The position numbers and the translations under genes are program-made. 64,000 nucleotides of DNA, from NCBI GenBank assembly GCA_023407575.1, contig JAEYLX010000075.1, positions 62,001 through 126,000 of the forward strand, written 5' to 3'. Every line of letters starts with the position of its first letter. Position 1 is the stretch's first letter. Under the pieces are notes generated by a model. The model had not been told where the DNA came from. It saw nothing but the letters and a program-made list of their open reading frames with translations, and did not search any database. This document shows, piece by piece, positions 42,213 through 50,514 of this stretch. The DNA comes from Bacillota bacterium. GTDB lineage: Bacteria > Bacillota > Clostridia > Lachnospirales > Lachnospiraceae.

Positions 42213-44121
42213 ATTTCTTTAAACTATTTTCATCTTTAAACAGGGGCAAGCTGAAAGTCACCTGTGTACCATGCCCCTTTTCACTAAATACCGTCAACTC
42301 TCTATTATATAGCATCTTCAACCGCTGATTGATATTCCAGACACCGATTCCTCTATCTTTCTGATTTTCCTTCAGTAATCCTCCGAGCTTCTCCATATCC
42401 ATGCCAACACCATTGTCAGAGATAGTGAAGACAGCCTCGTTGGACTCACGTTTAATTGAAATTACTACTGTTCCTCCAGCTATGTTATCCATCAATCCAT
42501 GTCTTACAGCATTTTCTACCAATGGCTGTAAAACCAGAGGAGGTATCGATAGATCCAATGTCTCATCAATATCATATTCTACCCTTAACCGATCACCGAA
42601 GCGAGTCTTCTCTATATACAGATATGCCTCCAACAACTCTAGTTCCTTTTTTAATGTAGATATGGCATTCATTCGTTTAAAATCAAAACTGCGTCGAAGG
42701 TACTGTGATAATTCTAATACTACATTCTCAGCCTTATCAGGCGCAGATTGGCAAAGTGATGCTATAGAATTAAGGGCATTATAGAGAAAATGTGGATTAA
42801 TCTGTGCTCGCAAGAAAGCGATTTCTGCTTCCTGTGTTCGTTTTACTGAGGTTTGTAAATTTTTTAGTGCAGAAAAATATTGCATGGATAACAGTAATAT
42901 CATTACGACTGAAAAAATCATAATATATACTTGAATGAAGCTGGAACTGTTCTTAAACCCCAGTGAGAATAGGATTGAGTCCGCGGAATACTGGTTAACC
43001 GATAATATTGCCAAGAAAAGCAGCAACCCTTCTGCCTTTCTAATATATAAAAGGATTATTCTTATTAATAATACTAAAAGAATTACTGTGTTACAAACCA
43101 TGACTAGTATGTGTATTTTGTAATAGATGTGAATTGGAAGTACCACCACCGCCAATAAATATATCCCGTAGGCAATTGTAATATATTTATCAGAACGAAC
43201 CGGTAGAAGCCCTTTCTCAAACTTATTAAAAATCCAGATCATTACTATAAAGTTGGCGGATAAAAAGAAATCCTTCATTTTAAAAACCAGTGTAAAAGGA
43301 ATTTCTGGTAGCAAAAGCAGCAATGGGCGCTGATCTGTTAATCCATTACCGATTGCAAAAAGAAAACAAAACATAGAAAACAGCAATAATAAATACTCAT
43401 TAAATCCTCTAATCCTCGCAACAACGAAAAAGATTAGGTTTAACAAAGCAATTGTACATAAAATTATAAAAACCGCAAAACCAAGCAATTGGTCCTTTTG
43501 GTACTGATGTAACATTGCAGATTCTCTACCAAGCTCCAAGGAAACTGGTATTCCAGAATTCATATATTCATAGTTAGCGACTTGAACAAGAATTTCAATT
43601 TTACCGCCATCGCTGTTAAAAAAACCTATCTTAGGGGTATTACCTGATTTGTAATCCATCGCCTGATAAGCCGGAACTCCGTCTGAAAGCAACTCTATTC
43701 CATTGACATAGATTTTACTGGAGAAACGTGCGTTACCCTTTTTTAGTCCAAGCACTCCATGGAATGGAATATTATCCAAGACCAGCCGATAGGTCGCACA
43801 CCCAAAAACTGGCATCTTTTTCGCCCCAAACACCTTGCCGTTCCATAACCCAGGCACAGACATATAACCGGAAAGTTGTGGCATATTTCTATTATCTTTC
43901 ACAAAATCCTCTGGAATTAGAAGTTGCCCCCAGTAAAATTCCCATTTCCCATCCAAGGAAATAATTTCACTTTCTTCCATATCCCAACCTGTCAGCTCCA
44001 TTCTGCCATTTACGGCCAAAAACTCACTGGATTCTTTCTGTCTTTGGTTTGGCAGAGAAAAAAGCAGTACTAAAATAGATACAAGTGATATTATGAATAT
44101 CACCAGTGACCTCTTAATCAT
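42169..44121 (-). CDS. 7TM (DISM-type) LytS-like sensor histidine kinase
   Basis: Membrane sensor kinase of 650 aa from ATG 44121 (GGAGG 5 nt upstream). An N-terminal membrane segment is followed by an extracellular beta-sandwich of the 7TMR-DISM extracellular type (about 35-200: SLDGKWEFYWGQLLIPEDF, PVFGCATYRLVLDNIPFHG). Seven membrane helices follow (about 205-400). The kinase part has the phospho-His motif FLRAQINPHFLYNALNSIAS and an ATPase domain with LVLQPLVENAVRHGLMD and TISDNGVGMDMEKLGG. It overlaps the response-regulator gene by up to 44 bp. It likely senses a carbohydrate or small ligand outside the cell. The sugar transporter genes upstream are a separate unit. Confidence 0.9.
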   Translation of the reverse strand: MIKRSLVIFIISLVSILVLLFSLPNQRQKESSEFLAVNGRMELTGWDMEESEIISLDGKWEFYWGQLLIPEDFVKDNRNMPQLSGYMSVPGLWNGKVFGAKKMPVFGCATYRLVLDNIPFHGVLGLKKGNARFSSKIYVNGIELLSDGVPAYQAMDYKSGNTPKIGFFNSDGGKIEILVQVANYEYMNSGIPVSLELGRESAMLHQYQKDQLLGFAVFIILCTIALLNLIFFVVARIRGFNEYLLLLFSMFCFLFAIGNGLTDQRPLLLLLPEIPFTLVFKMKDFFLSANFIVMIWIFNKFEKGLLPVRSDKYITIAYGIYLLAVVVLPIHIYYKIHILVMVCNTVILLVLLIRIILLYIRKAEGLLLFLAILSVNQYSADSILFSLGFKNSSSFIQVYIMIFSVVMILLLSMQYFSALKNLQTSVKRTQEAEIAFLRAQINPHFLYNALNSIASLCQSAPDKAENVVLELSQYLRRSFDFKRMNAISTLKKELELLEAYLYIEKTRFGDRLRVEYDIDETLDLSIPPLVLQPLVENAVRHGLMDNIAGGTVVISIKRESNEAVFTISDNGVGMDMEKLGGLLKENQKDRGIGVWNINQRLKMLYNRELTVFSEKGHGTQVTFSLPLFKDENSLKKFARKGAESYKGDNR

Positions 44122-44222
44122 CATAACCTCCATACGGTGTCTTTGTTCAACTGTTTTATTATTATATTGCAAAAGCGTTTTATTTTCAATTTAATCGTAG
44201 TATGTTTTTTTGAACACTACAA

Positions 44223-44258
44223 AAAATGAGATAGATTAATAAAAATCCATCCCATTTT
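44223..44258 (-). terminator. terminator of the sugar ABC operon
   Basis: Arms AAAATGAGATAGAT and ATCCATCCCATTTT pair with two G-T pairs; on the minus strand TTTTTTGTAG follows. It lies about 75 bp after the second permease stop. Confidence 0.7.
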
Positions 44259-44334
44259 CTGTATGTTATAAACTTATATACCACAGCTTTCTATCCTTTA
44301 AGCTTCAACTTATTCTTTAGCAGAGTGCATGCTG

Positions 44335-45402
44335 CTACTTTCTATTCCTTGAACAAATTATACTCTGTAATACAATAAAGAAGCAAAGCATTGCTGCACG
44401 CGTAATCTGAGGCCACCAGGGGTCTTGACTTCCTATTGCTGTTACTACCAGCAGTACAATTCCACTTGTTAATACTCCAAACAATGTCCCGAAGATATTC
44501 CCTACACCACCGGTTAACAACGTACCTCCAATAATTGAGGCAGCGATGGCATCCATTTCAAGACCAGTTGCCTGTTGCACAGAACCTGACCTGGTATGAA
44601 AGAGGTAAAGGAATCCTCCAATACCTGCAAGTAAACCACAAAGCAAATGAGCATTAAATCTGGTTCTTTTTACGTTGATACCTAGCATTAAGGCACTTTG
44701 GGGATTCCCTCCCACCGCGTAAAAGCTTCGTCCAAGCTTCGTCTTCTTAAGTAATAAATACATTAAAAGTACGATGATAAGGGCGACGACAACGCCATAC
44801 TCCAGCTTTGATTGAATAAAAACACCTTTCTTATTCACATCTCCCAGAAAGGGAATCAGTATACGAGCACCTGATAAATTTTCAAAACCAGCATTATTTA
44901 CCTGAATCTGATTTACCTCAATTAATGCGACCAATCCTCGCCCTAAGAACATTCCTGCCAAGGTGACAATAAAGGGTTGCATCTCTAAGTATGCTATAAG
45001 AAATCCTTGAATTGCACCAAACAATAGTCCTATAGCTAATGCAAGCACCAGTGAAGTAAAGAAGTTAAAGCCATAATTGTTAAGGCATACAATACAAGCG
45101 GTACAAATTAATGCCGTAGATCCACCAACAGATATATCAATACTGCCTGTAATCATAACAATGGAAAGTCCACAAGCAATAACAATTAGTGCCGCATTTT
45201 CGTTAAAGAGATTAAAGAACATTTGTATCTTACTAAAGCCTTTATCTCCTAGGAAGGCAATGGAAAGTGCATAGATTATAATAAATAATGATATAGTGAT
45301 TGTCAGCAGGTAAACCGTATCGGTTAAAGCCACCTTGTTTTTCAGTTTATTCTGATAAATCTCATTTTTCTTTATCCCTTGAACTTTGTTTCCAGACGCC
45401 AT
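44335..45402 (-). CDS. yjfF: sugar ABC transporter permease, YjfF-like
   Basis: Inner-membrane subunit of a ribose/galactofuranose-type sugar importer, 355 aa from ATG 45402 (AAAGGAG 10 nt upstream). It has eight to ten hydrophobic segments. Family sequences include ENAALIVIACGLSIVMITGS followed by IDISVGGSTALICT, the loop FYAVGGNPQSALMLGINVKR, and SIIGGTLLTGGVGNIFGTLF. It is the last gene of the four-gene transporter unit, 1 bp after the YtfT-like permease gene. E. coli YjfF pairs with YtfT for galactofuranose; the same sugar is plausible here but unproven. Confidence 0.85.
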   Translation of the reverse strand: MASGNKVQGIKKNEIYQNKLKNKVALTDTVYLLTITISLFIIIYALSIAFLGDKGFSKIQMFFNLFNENAALIVIACGLSIVMITGSIDISVGGSTALICTACIVCLNNYGFNFFTSLVLALAIGLLFGAIQGFLIAYLEMQPFIVTLAGMFLGRGLVALIEVNQIQVNNAGFENLSGARILIPFLGDVNKKGVFIQSKLEYGVVVALIIVLLMYLLLKKTKLGRSFYAVGGNPQSALMLGINVKRTRFNAHLLCGLLAGIGGFLYLFHTRSGSVQQATGLEMDAIAASIIGGTLLTGGVGNIFGTLFGVLTSGIVLLVVTAIGSQDPWWPQITRAAMLCFFIVLQSIICSRNRK

Positions 45403-45403
45403 A

Positions 45404-46507
45404 TCAACCACGCTCCTTTTCCACTCCTGCTGTCAAATTTGGAATTGTGACTTTCCTGCTAAACAAGCTTTTGACAACTGGTGTTTGGATTGCTACAAGT
45501 AAAATAATGATGATAGCCTTGAAGACCGGTACGGCATTGGTATTAACATTAAGTGTGGTTAACATAGAAGTTAAGGTCTGTATCGTATATGCTCCTATGA
45601 TGGAACCTGTCATATTAAATTTACCACCACCCAGTGAATTGCCTCCAAGTGCAACTGCTAAAATAACGTCCATTTCTATGCTGGGCACAATCGTGTAGGG
45701 GTTTACTGTTTGTACCCTGCTAGCTTGGACAAATCCCGCAATTCCAACGCAGAGACCAAGAATAACATAAGTCAAAAATTTGATTCGCGCAGGGTTAAGA
45801 CCATTTAGACTGGAAGATCTGTCATTAATACCTACAGCACGGGTATACAGTCCCAGGTTTGTTTTTTTTAATGCAAGAAATGTTATTGTAACAACCGCTA
45901 TTGTTATCAGAATTGGCGTCGGAATTGGAAAACCCGGTATAAAGTTACCATAATATCCAAAGGCTGCTGCAGCTTTTGGCTTCAGTCCCCCCATTGCCAT
46001 AGAACCAATGGACCGTCCAGCAGTAAATAGAATAAGTGTTGCTACCATTGGCTGTATCTTAAATTTAGAAACAAGAATTCCATTAAAGGCTCCGCAGGCT
46101 ATACCAGCAAGACAGCCCAGCAATAAGGCTACGATAACAGGGGCATGTAACAGGTCGGGCTGTGTTTCATTTCCGCAAAGAACTCGCATAATTACACCAC
46201 CTACAATGGCAACTGTTGCTCCTACACTAATATCTTGTCCCCTCGAGGAGGCTGTTACAAGGGTCATTCCTATTACCAGAATAACTAATTCTGTCGCATT
46301 GTTCATAATATTAATTAGATTTCCAATTAATACGGGATTTCCATTACTGTCACTACCCATGATTATTTTTAGAAAACTGGGATTAATAAATATATTCACT
46401 AGTAGCAAAAAGGCAAGAAATGCAATGGGAATAATCAATCTATGCCTGAAAATATTCATAAATACTACTGCCATATGGTCCGTATTAAGTTTGTTATTCT
46501 TGGACAT
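45404..46507 (-). CDS. ytfT: sugar ABC transporter permease, YtfT-like
   Basis: First permease of the importer, 367 aa. Typical BPD_transp_2 sequences are ATELVILVIGMTLVTASSRG then QDISVGATVAIVGG, LGLYTRAVGINDRSSSLNGL, and VILAVALGGNSLGGGKFNMT. A cytoplasmic start (MSKNNKLNTDHMAVVFMNIF) precedes the first of about nine hydrophobic segments. It overlaps the ATPase gene by 14 bp, and the ribosome site (AGGGGG, 11 nt upstream) lies within that gene. It should form a heterodimer with the YjfF-like permease encoded next. Confidence 0.85.
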   Translation of the reverse strand: MSKNNKLNTDHMAVVFMNIFRHRLIIPIAFLAFLLLVNIFINPSFLKIIMGSDSNGNPVLIGNLINIMNNATELVILVIGMTLVTASSRGQDISVGATVAIVGGVIMRVLCGNETQPDLLHAPVIVALLLGCLAGIACGAFNGILVSKFKIQPMVATLILFTAGRSIGSMAMGGLKPKAAAAFGYYGNFIPGFPIPTPILITIAVVTITFLALKKTNLGLYTRAVGINDRSSSLNGLNPARIKFLTYVILGLCVGIAGFVQASRVQTVNPYTIVPSIEMDVILAVALGGNSLGGGKFNMTGSIIGAYTIQTLTSMLTTLNVNTNAVPVFKAIIIILLVAIQTPVVKSLFSRKVTIPNLTAGVEKERG

Positions 46508-48017
46508 TCTGACTTACACCCCCTGCTATGGTATACATTATTTTATCCTGTGTCATATTCTCACCCGTTAATTCTCCAACTACATAAAGATCTCGCATAA
46601 CAATTAATCTGGAACAGGTACGTAACATCTCCTCAATTTCTGATGAGATAAAAGTGATACTCATACCTTCGGCAGCTAGCTTCAGCACCAGTTTTTGAAT
46701 CTCCACCTTAGTACCAATATCAATTCCTCGGGTCGGTTCATCAAGAATAAGATATTCTGGATGGGTTAGCAGCCAACGCGCAAGAATTACTTTTTGTTGA
46801 TTTCCACCAGACAACGAATTGATGGGAGTATCCGCCGAAGCTGTTTTTATTCCAAGTAACTTAATATACTCCGTGGCAAAAGCGTCAGCTTGTGATCTGG
46901 TAAAGGGCCGAAAAAATCCTCTCATAACTTGTAGTGCAAGAATAATATTCTCGCGGACTGACAAGTCGCCAATAATCCCATCTCTCTTACGATCCTCGGA
47001 AAGATATCCGATGCCTTTCTTCATCGCTTTCATTGGTGACGAAATATTAACACTTTCACCTTTTATTCTAAGTGATCCTTTCATTACCTTATCCGCACCG
47101 AAAATCGCACGCACACACTCACTTCGTCCAGAGCCAAGTAAACCAGCAAAACCCGTAACTTCTCCCTTATAGGTGATAAAATCAAATGGCTTTATTCCTG
47201 ATGTGCTTGAAAGCTCTTTTGCTTCTATAACTACTTCCTTTAATTTTCCTGTATCCGTTTGTATTGCATTATGTAGATCAGCCAGATCCCCCAGTTCCTT
47301 ACCCATCATTTTAGCAACCAACTCTACCCGGGGTAAGTCATTGATCTCATATTCTCCAACTAACTCTCCGTTTCGTAAAACTGTAATCTTATCACATAAT
47401 TCGTATACTTGATCTAGAAAATGGGTAACAAAGATAATCCCTACACCTCGATCTCTCAGTTCACGCATTAATGTAAATAGTTTAATAACCTCTTGCTCAT
47501 CCAGGGATGAGGTTGGCTCGTCAAGAATTAAAACCTTACAATCCATATCTACAGCACGTGCAATCGCTACCATCTGCTGTACCGCAATGGAGCAATTCGA
47601 TAATTGTTGCGTAGCCTTCGCCGGTATTCCCAGGCTATTAAGTATAGTTTCTGCTCTGCTGTTGCTCTTCTTCCAGTTCACTAAAAAATTGTGATTTCTT
47701 CCAATAAACAGATTTTCAGCCACCGTCAGATTAGGACATAAGGTGATTTCCTGATACACTGTACTAATTCCAAGTTTTTGCGCATCCTCGGGGGATTTGA
47801 TATGAACTTGCTTATCGGTTCCTTTGATGTTAATTTCACCGGCATCCTTTGGATATACCCCAGTCAATACCTTTATTAGAGTGGATTTTCCTGCACCGTT
47901 TTCACCCATCAATGCATGAATTTCTCCTTCTTTTAAAGTAAAGTCCACATGATTTAAAGCTCTCACACCAGGAAAATTCTTATTAATACCTCTCATTGTT
48001 AGTACGATATCTTGCAT
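46494..48017 (-). CDS. ytfR: sugar ABC transporter ATPase with two ATP-binding domains, YtfR-like
   Basis: Tandem ATPase of 507 aa, the usual size for RbsA/MglA/YtfR. The N-terminal half has Walker A GENGAGKST, a degenerate signature (LSNCSIAVQQMVAIARAVDM), and Walker B VLILDEPTSSLD. The C-terminal half has a degenerate Walker A (GLLGSGRSE) with an intact signature LSGGNQQKVILARWLLTHPE and YLILDEPTRGIDIG, the normal asymmetry in this family. ATG 48017 is chosen because MQDIVLTMRGINKNFPGVRA is the natural start and GGAGG lies upstream (13 nt); the frame is open another 59 codons into a hairpin region. It follows the binding-protein gene after a 236-bp gap with stem-loops. Confidence 0.9.
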   Translation of the reverse strand: MQDIVLTMRGINKNFPGVRALNHVDFTLKEGEIHALMGENGAGKSTLIKVLTGVYPKDAGEINIKGTDKQVHIKSPEDAQKLGISTVYQEITLCPNLTVAENLFIGRNHNFLVNWKKSNSRAETILNSLGIPAKATQQLSNCSIAVQQMVAIARAVDMDCKVLILDEPTSSLDEQEVIKLFTLMRELRDRGVGIIFVTHFLDQVYELCDKITVLRNGELVGEYEINDLPRVELVAKMMGKELGDLADLHNAIQTDTGKLKEVVIEAKELSSTSGIKPFDFITYKGEVTGFAGLLGSGRSECVRAIFGADKVMKGSLRIKGESVNISSPMKAMKKGIGYLSEDRKRDGIIGDLSVRENIILALQVMRGFFRPFTRSQADAFATEYIKLLGIKTASADTPINSLSGGNQQKVILARWLLTHPEYLILDEPTRGIDIGTKVEIQKLVLKLAAEGMSITFISSEIEEMLRTCSRLIVMRDLYVVGELTGENMTQDKIMYTIAGGVSQNVQE

Positions 48018-48106
48018 AATAGAATTCAAACCTCCATTTAGGTACGATATAAAATACCTGTCACACCTGTGATTAAAATTATAATAACAGGCAGGAATTA
48101 AGATAA

Positions 48107-48157
48107 ATGCGCGGTGCAGTATCTGCGAACAATATCCACATACTCGGCGCCGCGCAT
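48107..48157 (-). other. GC-rich stem-loop between binding-protein and ATPase genes
   Basis: Arms ATGCGCGGTGC and GCGCCGCGCAT pair in 10 of 11 positions in an otherwise AT-rich gap. No T-run follows. Such a hairpin often protects the upstream binding-protein message, so that the receptor is made in excess over the membrane subunits. Confidence 0.6.
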
Positions 48158-48173
48158 TATGATTCATGAAAAA

Positions 48174-48196
48174 TGAAACGACTTGTTGTTTCATCT
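48174..48196 (-). repeat. 23-nt hairpin repeat, copy 2 (sense to sugar transporter)
   Basis: On the minus strand this reads AGATGAAACAACAAG followed by TCGTTTCA, differing in one base from 5423-5445. It lies about 60 bp after the binding-protein stop and just before the GC-rich stem-loop. Confidence 0.6.
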
Positions 48197-48253
48197 TGTT
48201 TCATATCTTACCTTATTTTACAAGTTAAATGACCTCAGATTATAATAAAATTA

Positions 48254-49228
48254 TTAGTAGGAACGAGCATCCACAATAGCTTGCGTGATAGTTTCACAAT
48301 CAAACATTTCTTCATCAACATAAGCATTCTTTTCAACTGTCTCGCCAGCTTCAAGCTGATTAATAAGTTTAACAATACGAGGTCCATGTAAAGGATTGCA
48401 CTCTACATCTAGGTTAAATTCTCCTGCAAGAACCTTTTCAAGAGCCCATTTGTTAGCATCAAAAGCAATAACCTTAACATCACCATCTTTACCATATGTA
48501 ATACCTGCAGCATCCATAGCATCACAGGCACCACGAGCCATGTTATCGTTTTCAGCATAGATAACATTGAAGGCTGTTCCGCCAGCGATAAGATCTGCAA
48601 CTGCCTGTTTCGCAAGGGTTTCGTCCCACCCCTTCATGTTTTGGTTAAATACAATTTCCCATCCATTGGCTGCTGCACCGTCTTCAATAGCCTTGGAACG
48701 GCCAAGCTGTGCAGAAGATCCTGTATCTCCACCAAGTACCACAATCTTTGCACTCTCCAGTGCTTGCTTCTTCAACCAATCAACAGCCTTATTTCCTTCA
48801 GCTTCAAAATCAGAGCACACCATCGCGGTGTAAAGATCCTCGGAAAGCTCGAGCTTACGGTCAGCCATAATAAATGGTATTTCTGCTTCCTTAGCAGCTT
48901 TTGCTACATCTTCCCAGCCTGCGGATTGAAGTCCTAATACAACAAGATAATCCACTTCTTCCTGGATAAGCTGCTGTGCTTGTGAAATCTGTTTTGCATG
49001 GTCACCTTCACCAAAAACCATCTTAATCTCAAAGCCAGCATCCCCAAAAGCTTCGTTAAAGGATTTCGTGTTCGCTGTACGCCAGTCCGACTCGTTGGCA
49101 TTGGTCTGCACCACACCTACTGTAACTTTTTTGTCACCTTTACCTGAAGTCTCACTGTCTTTGTTACCACATGCTGCAAGTGAAAGAACCATTGTTAAAA
49201 CCAGAACTAAAGTAACTAATTTCTTCAT
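48254..49228 (-). CDS. ytfQ: sugar ABC transporter substrate-binding lipoprotein, YtfQ-like
   Basis: Extracellular sugar receptor of 324 aa, started at ATG 49228 with GGAGGAG 6 nt upstream. The lipobox is LAAC with C20. The mature part follows the LacI/ribose-binding fold and the YtfQ subgroup: ESDWRTANTKSFNEAFGDAG near the start, DYLVVLGLQSAGWEDVAKAA, IPFIMADRKLEL, and VIYAENDNMARGACDAMDAA. YtfQ in E. coli binds galactofuranose. It is the first gene of the transporter unit, with a palindrome and a large hairpin in its 5' region. A second related binding protein is encoded just upstream with the sensor genes. Confidence 0.88.
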   Translation of the reverse strand: MKKLVTLVLVLTMVLSLAACGNKDSETSGKGDKKVTVGVVQTNANESDWRTANTKSFNEAFGDAGFEIKMVFGEGDHAKQISQAQQLIQEEVDYLVVLGLQSAGWEDVAKAAKEAEIPFIMADRKLELSEDLYTAMVCSDFEAEGNKAVDWLKKQALESAKIVVLGGDTGSSAQLGRSKAIEDGAAANGWEIVFNQNMKGWDETLAKQAVADLIAGGTAFNVIYAENDNMARGACDAMDAAGITYGKDGDVKVIAFDANKWALEKVLAGEFNLDVECNPLHGPRIVKLINQLEAGETVEKNAYVDEEMFDCETITQAIVDARSY

Positions 49229-49268
49229 AAATATCTCCTCCAATCATATTAACCCAAAACCTTGGGCC

Positions 49269-49286
49269 TACTTGTAATTACAAGTA
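49269..49286 (-). promoter_or_regulatory. 18-bp palindrome in the promoter region of ytfQ
   Basis: Perfect palindrome TACTTGTAATTACAAGTA about 40 bp before the ytfQ start, overlapping a -10-like TATACT on the minus strand. The matching -35 is poor, as expected for a promoter that needs an activator such as the YesN-like regulator encoded upstream. Confidence 0.5.
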
Positions 49287-49298
49287 TAGATAAATAAA

Positions 49299-49360
49299 AC
49301 ACATAAAAATACAGATATTATTACTCGCTTTGTAGTAATTCTTCCTGTATTTCTATGTGT
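49299..49360 (-). terminator. large hairpin between sensor operon and ytfQ
   Basis: Outer arms of 16 bp (ACACATAGAAATACAG with CTGTATTTTTATGTGT on the minus strand, one G-T) enclose an inner ATTACT/AGTAAT stem; TTTTATTTATC follows. It probably ends the sensor unit and could let some transcription through into ytfQ. Confidence 0.65.
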
Positions 49361-49428
49361 TCTAAATTGGAGTTAAGATTCTTATGAATTATGTTTGTTT
49401 TTTTATTATCCTATTTTAATTATTTTCA

Positions 49429-49451
49429 GCAGCTATCTTATTAATAGCTGC
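49429..49451 (-). terminator. small hairpin overlapping the stop of the second binding protein
   Basis: GCAGCTAT and ATAGCTGC pair with a 7-nt loop across the stop codon; only a weak T-rich stretch follows. Confidence 0.4.
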
Positions 49452-50457
49452 GTCCGATTCGGTCCACTGCCGCATTTTCTGCTTCAAAAACCTCTCCTTC
49501 CACGTAGGATATTTTATCCACTGTTTCCCCTTTTTCTAACCGTCCGATTATATCTGCAATTAGTTGTCCCTGCAATGGATTACATTCAATGTCTGCATTA
49601 ATTAATCCAGCTTCCATTTTATCAAACGCTTCTGATACCGCATCAAAGGAAATAACCGTGATTTCTCCGTTAACTCCACAGGTTAAACCAGCTTCCTGTA
49701 TTGCCTCAATTGCTCCGAAGGTCATATCATCATTTTGAGAAACCAGAACATCAATATCCTCAAACTCCTGTAGATACTTCATCATTACTTCTTTTCCCTT
49801 TGCTTTGGTAAAATCACCACTATCATGAGCAAGAATATTCCAGTTCTCATGAAGCTTAGCAATATCTTCAAATCCTTTGGAACGTCCGATTTGAGCTGTT
49901 GAATTGGGATTTCCCTCAAGGACAACGATATTTAAGCTTTTCTCTTCCTCCCTATGTTTTTCCAGCCATTGTCCTGCCTTTCTGCCTTCTGCATATTTAT
50001 CCGTACCAACGCTGGCAACATAAAGATTTTCATCTTCCGTATCAATCATACGGTCCACAATAATCACTGGTATACCTGCTTCCTTTGCTTCTGTTAATAC
50101 CGTATCCCAACCTGTTTCCATTACCGGGGCAATTACAATATAATCTACCTCCTGAAAGATAAAGCTTCTCACATCTTTTATTTGATTTTCCTGGCTCTGT
50201 CTACCATTGGCAAAAATCAATGAAAATCCATTATCTTTTACAAGTGCCTTCTGAATCGATTTGGTATTCGCAGTACGCCAATCTGATTCTGAACCAAGCT
50301 GGGAGAAGCCGACTATAATCAAATCAGAATCTATAACATCCTCTGTATTTTCAGGTTCCCTAACCTGAAGATTTTTCGAGGGTCTAAGACTGCAACTGGC
50401 AAGCACTATCAATCCTATAAATAAAATCCATAATATGATTTTAATCTTTTTGTTCAT
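49441..50457 (-). CDS. second YtfQ-like binding lipoprotein, probable sensor input
   Basis: A 338-aa lipoprotein started at ATG 50457 (GAGGTGGG 2-3 nt upstream). The lipobox is LASC with C22. It has the same fold and motifs as ytfQ (SESDWRTANTKSIQKALVKD, then VRSFIFQEVDYIVIAPVMET) and is, by eye, nearer to E. coli YtfQ than the transporter's own receptor is (SFDAVSEAFDKMEAGL, QNDDMTFGAIEAIQEAGL). It lies directly after the YesM-like kinase gene and before the transporter, the arrangement of three-component systems in which a binding protein carries the sugar signal to a membrane kinase. It could also feed the transporter. Confidence 0.82.
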   Translation of the reverse strand: MNKKIKIILWILFIGLIVLASCSLRPSKNLQVREPENTEDVIDSDLIIVGFSQLGSESDWRTANTKSIQKALVKDNGFSLIFANGRQSQENQIKDVRSFIFQEVDYIVIAPVMETGWDTVLTEAKEAGIPVIIVDRMIDTEDENLYVASVGTDKYAEGRKAGQWLEKHREEEKSLNIVVLEGNPNSTAQIGRSKGFEDIAKLHENWNILAHDSGDFTKAKGKEVMMKYLQEFEDIDVLVSQNDDMTFGAIEAIQEAGLTCGVNGEITVISFDAVSEAFDKMEAGLINADIECNPLQGQLIADIIGRLEKGETVDKISYVEGEVFEAENAAVDRIGRSY

Positions 50458-50514
50458 ATCCCACCTCAATTCATTTCTTCTCCCTTGGAGCATGCTTAAA
50501 ATTTAGTAATAGAC

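Noticed and set aside
48018..48194. Longer start for the YtfR-like ATPase (59 extra codons)
   Set aside because: The extension reads through the hairpin repeat and the GC-rich stem-loop, lacks family similarity, and the normal N-terminus begins at ATG 48017.
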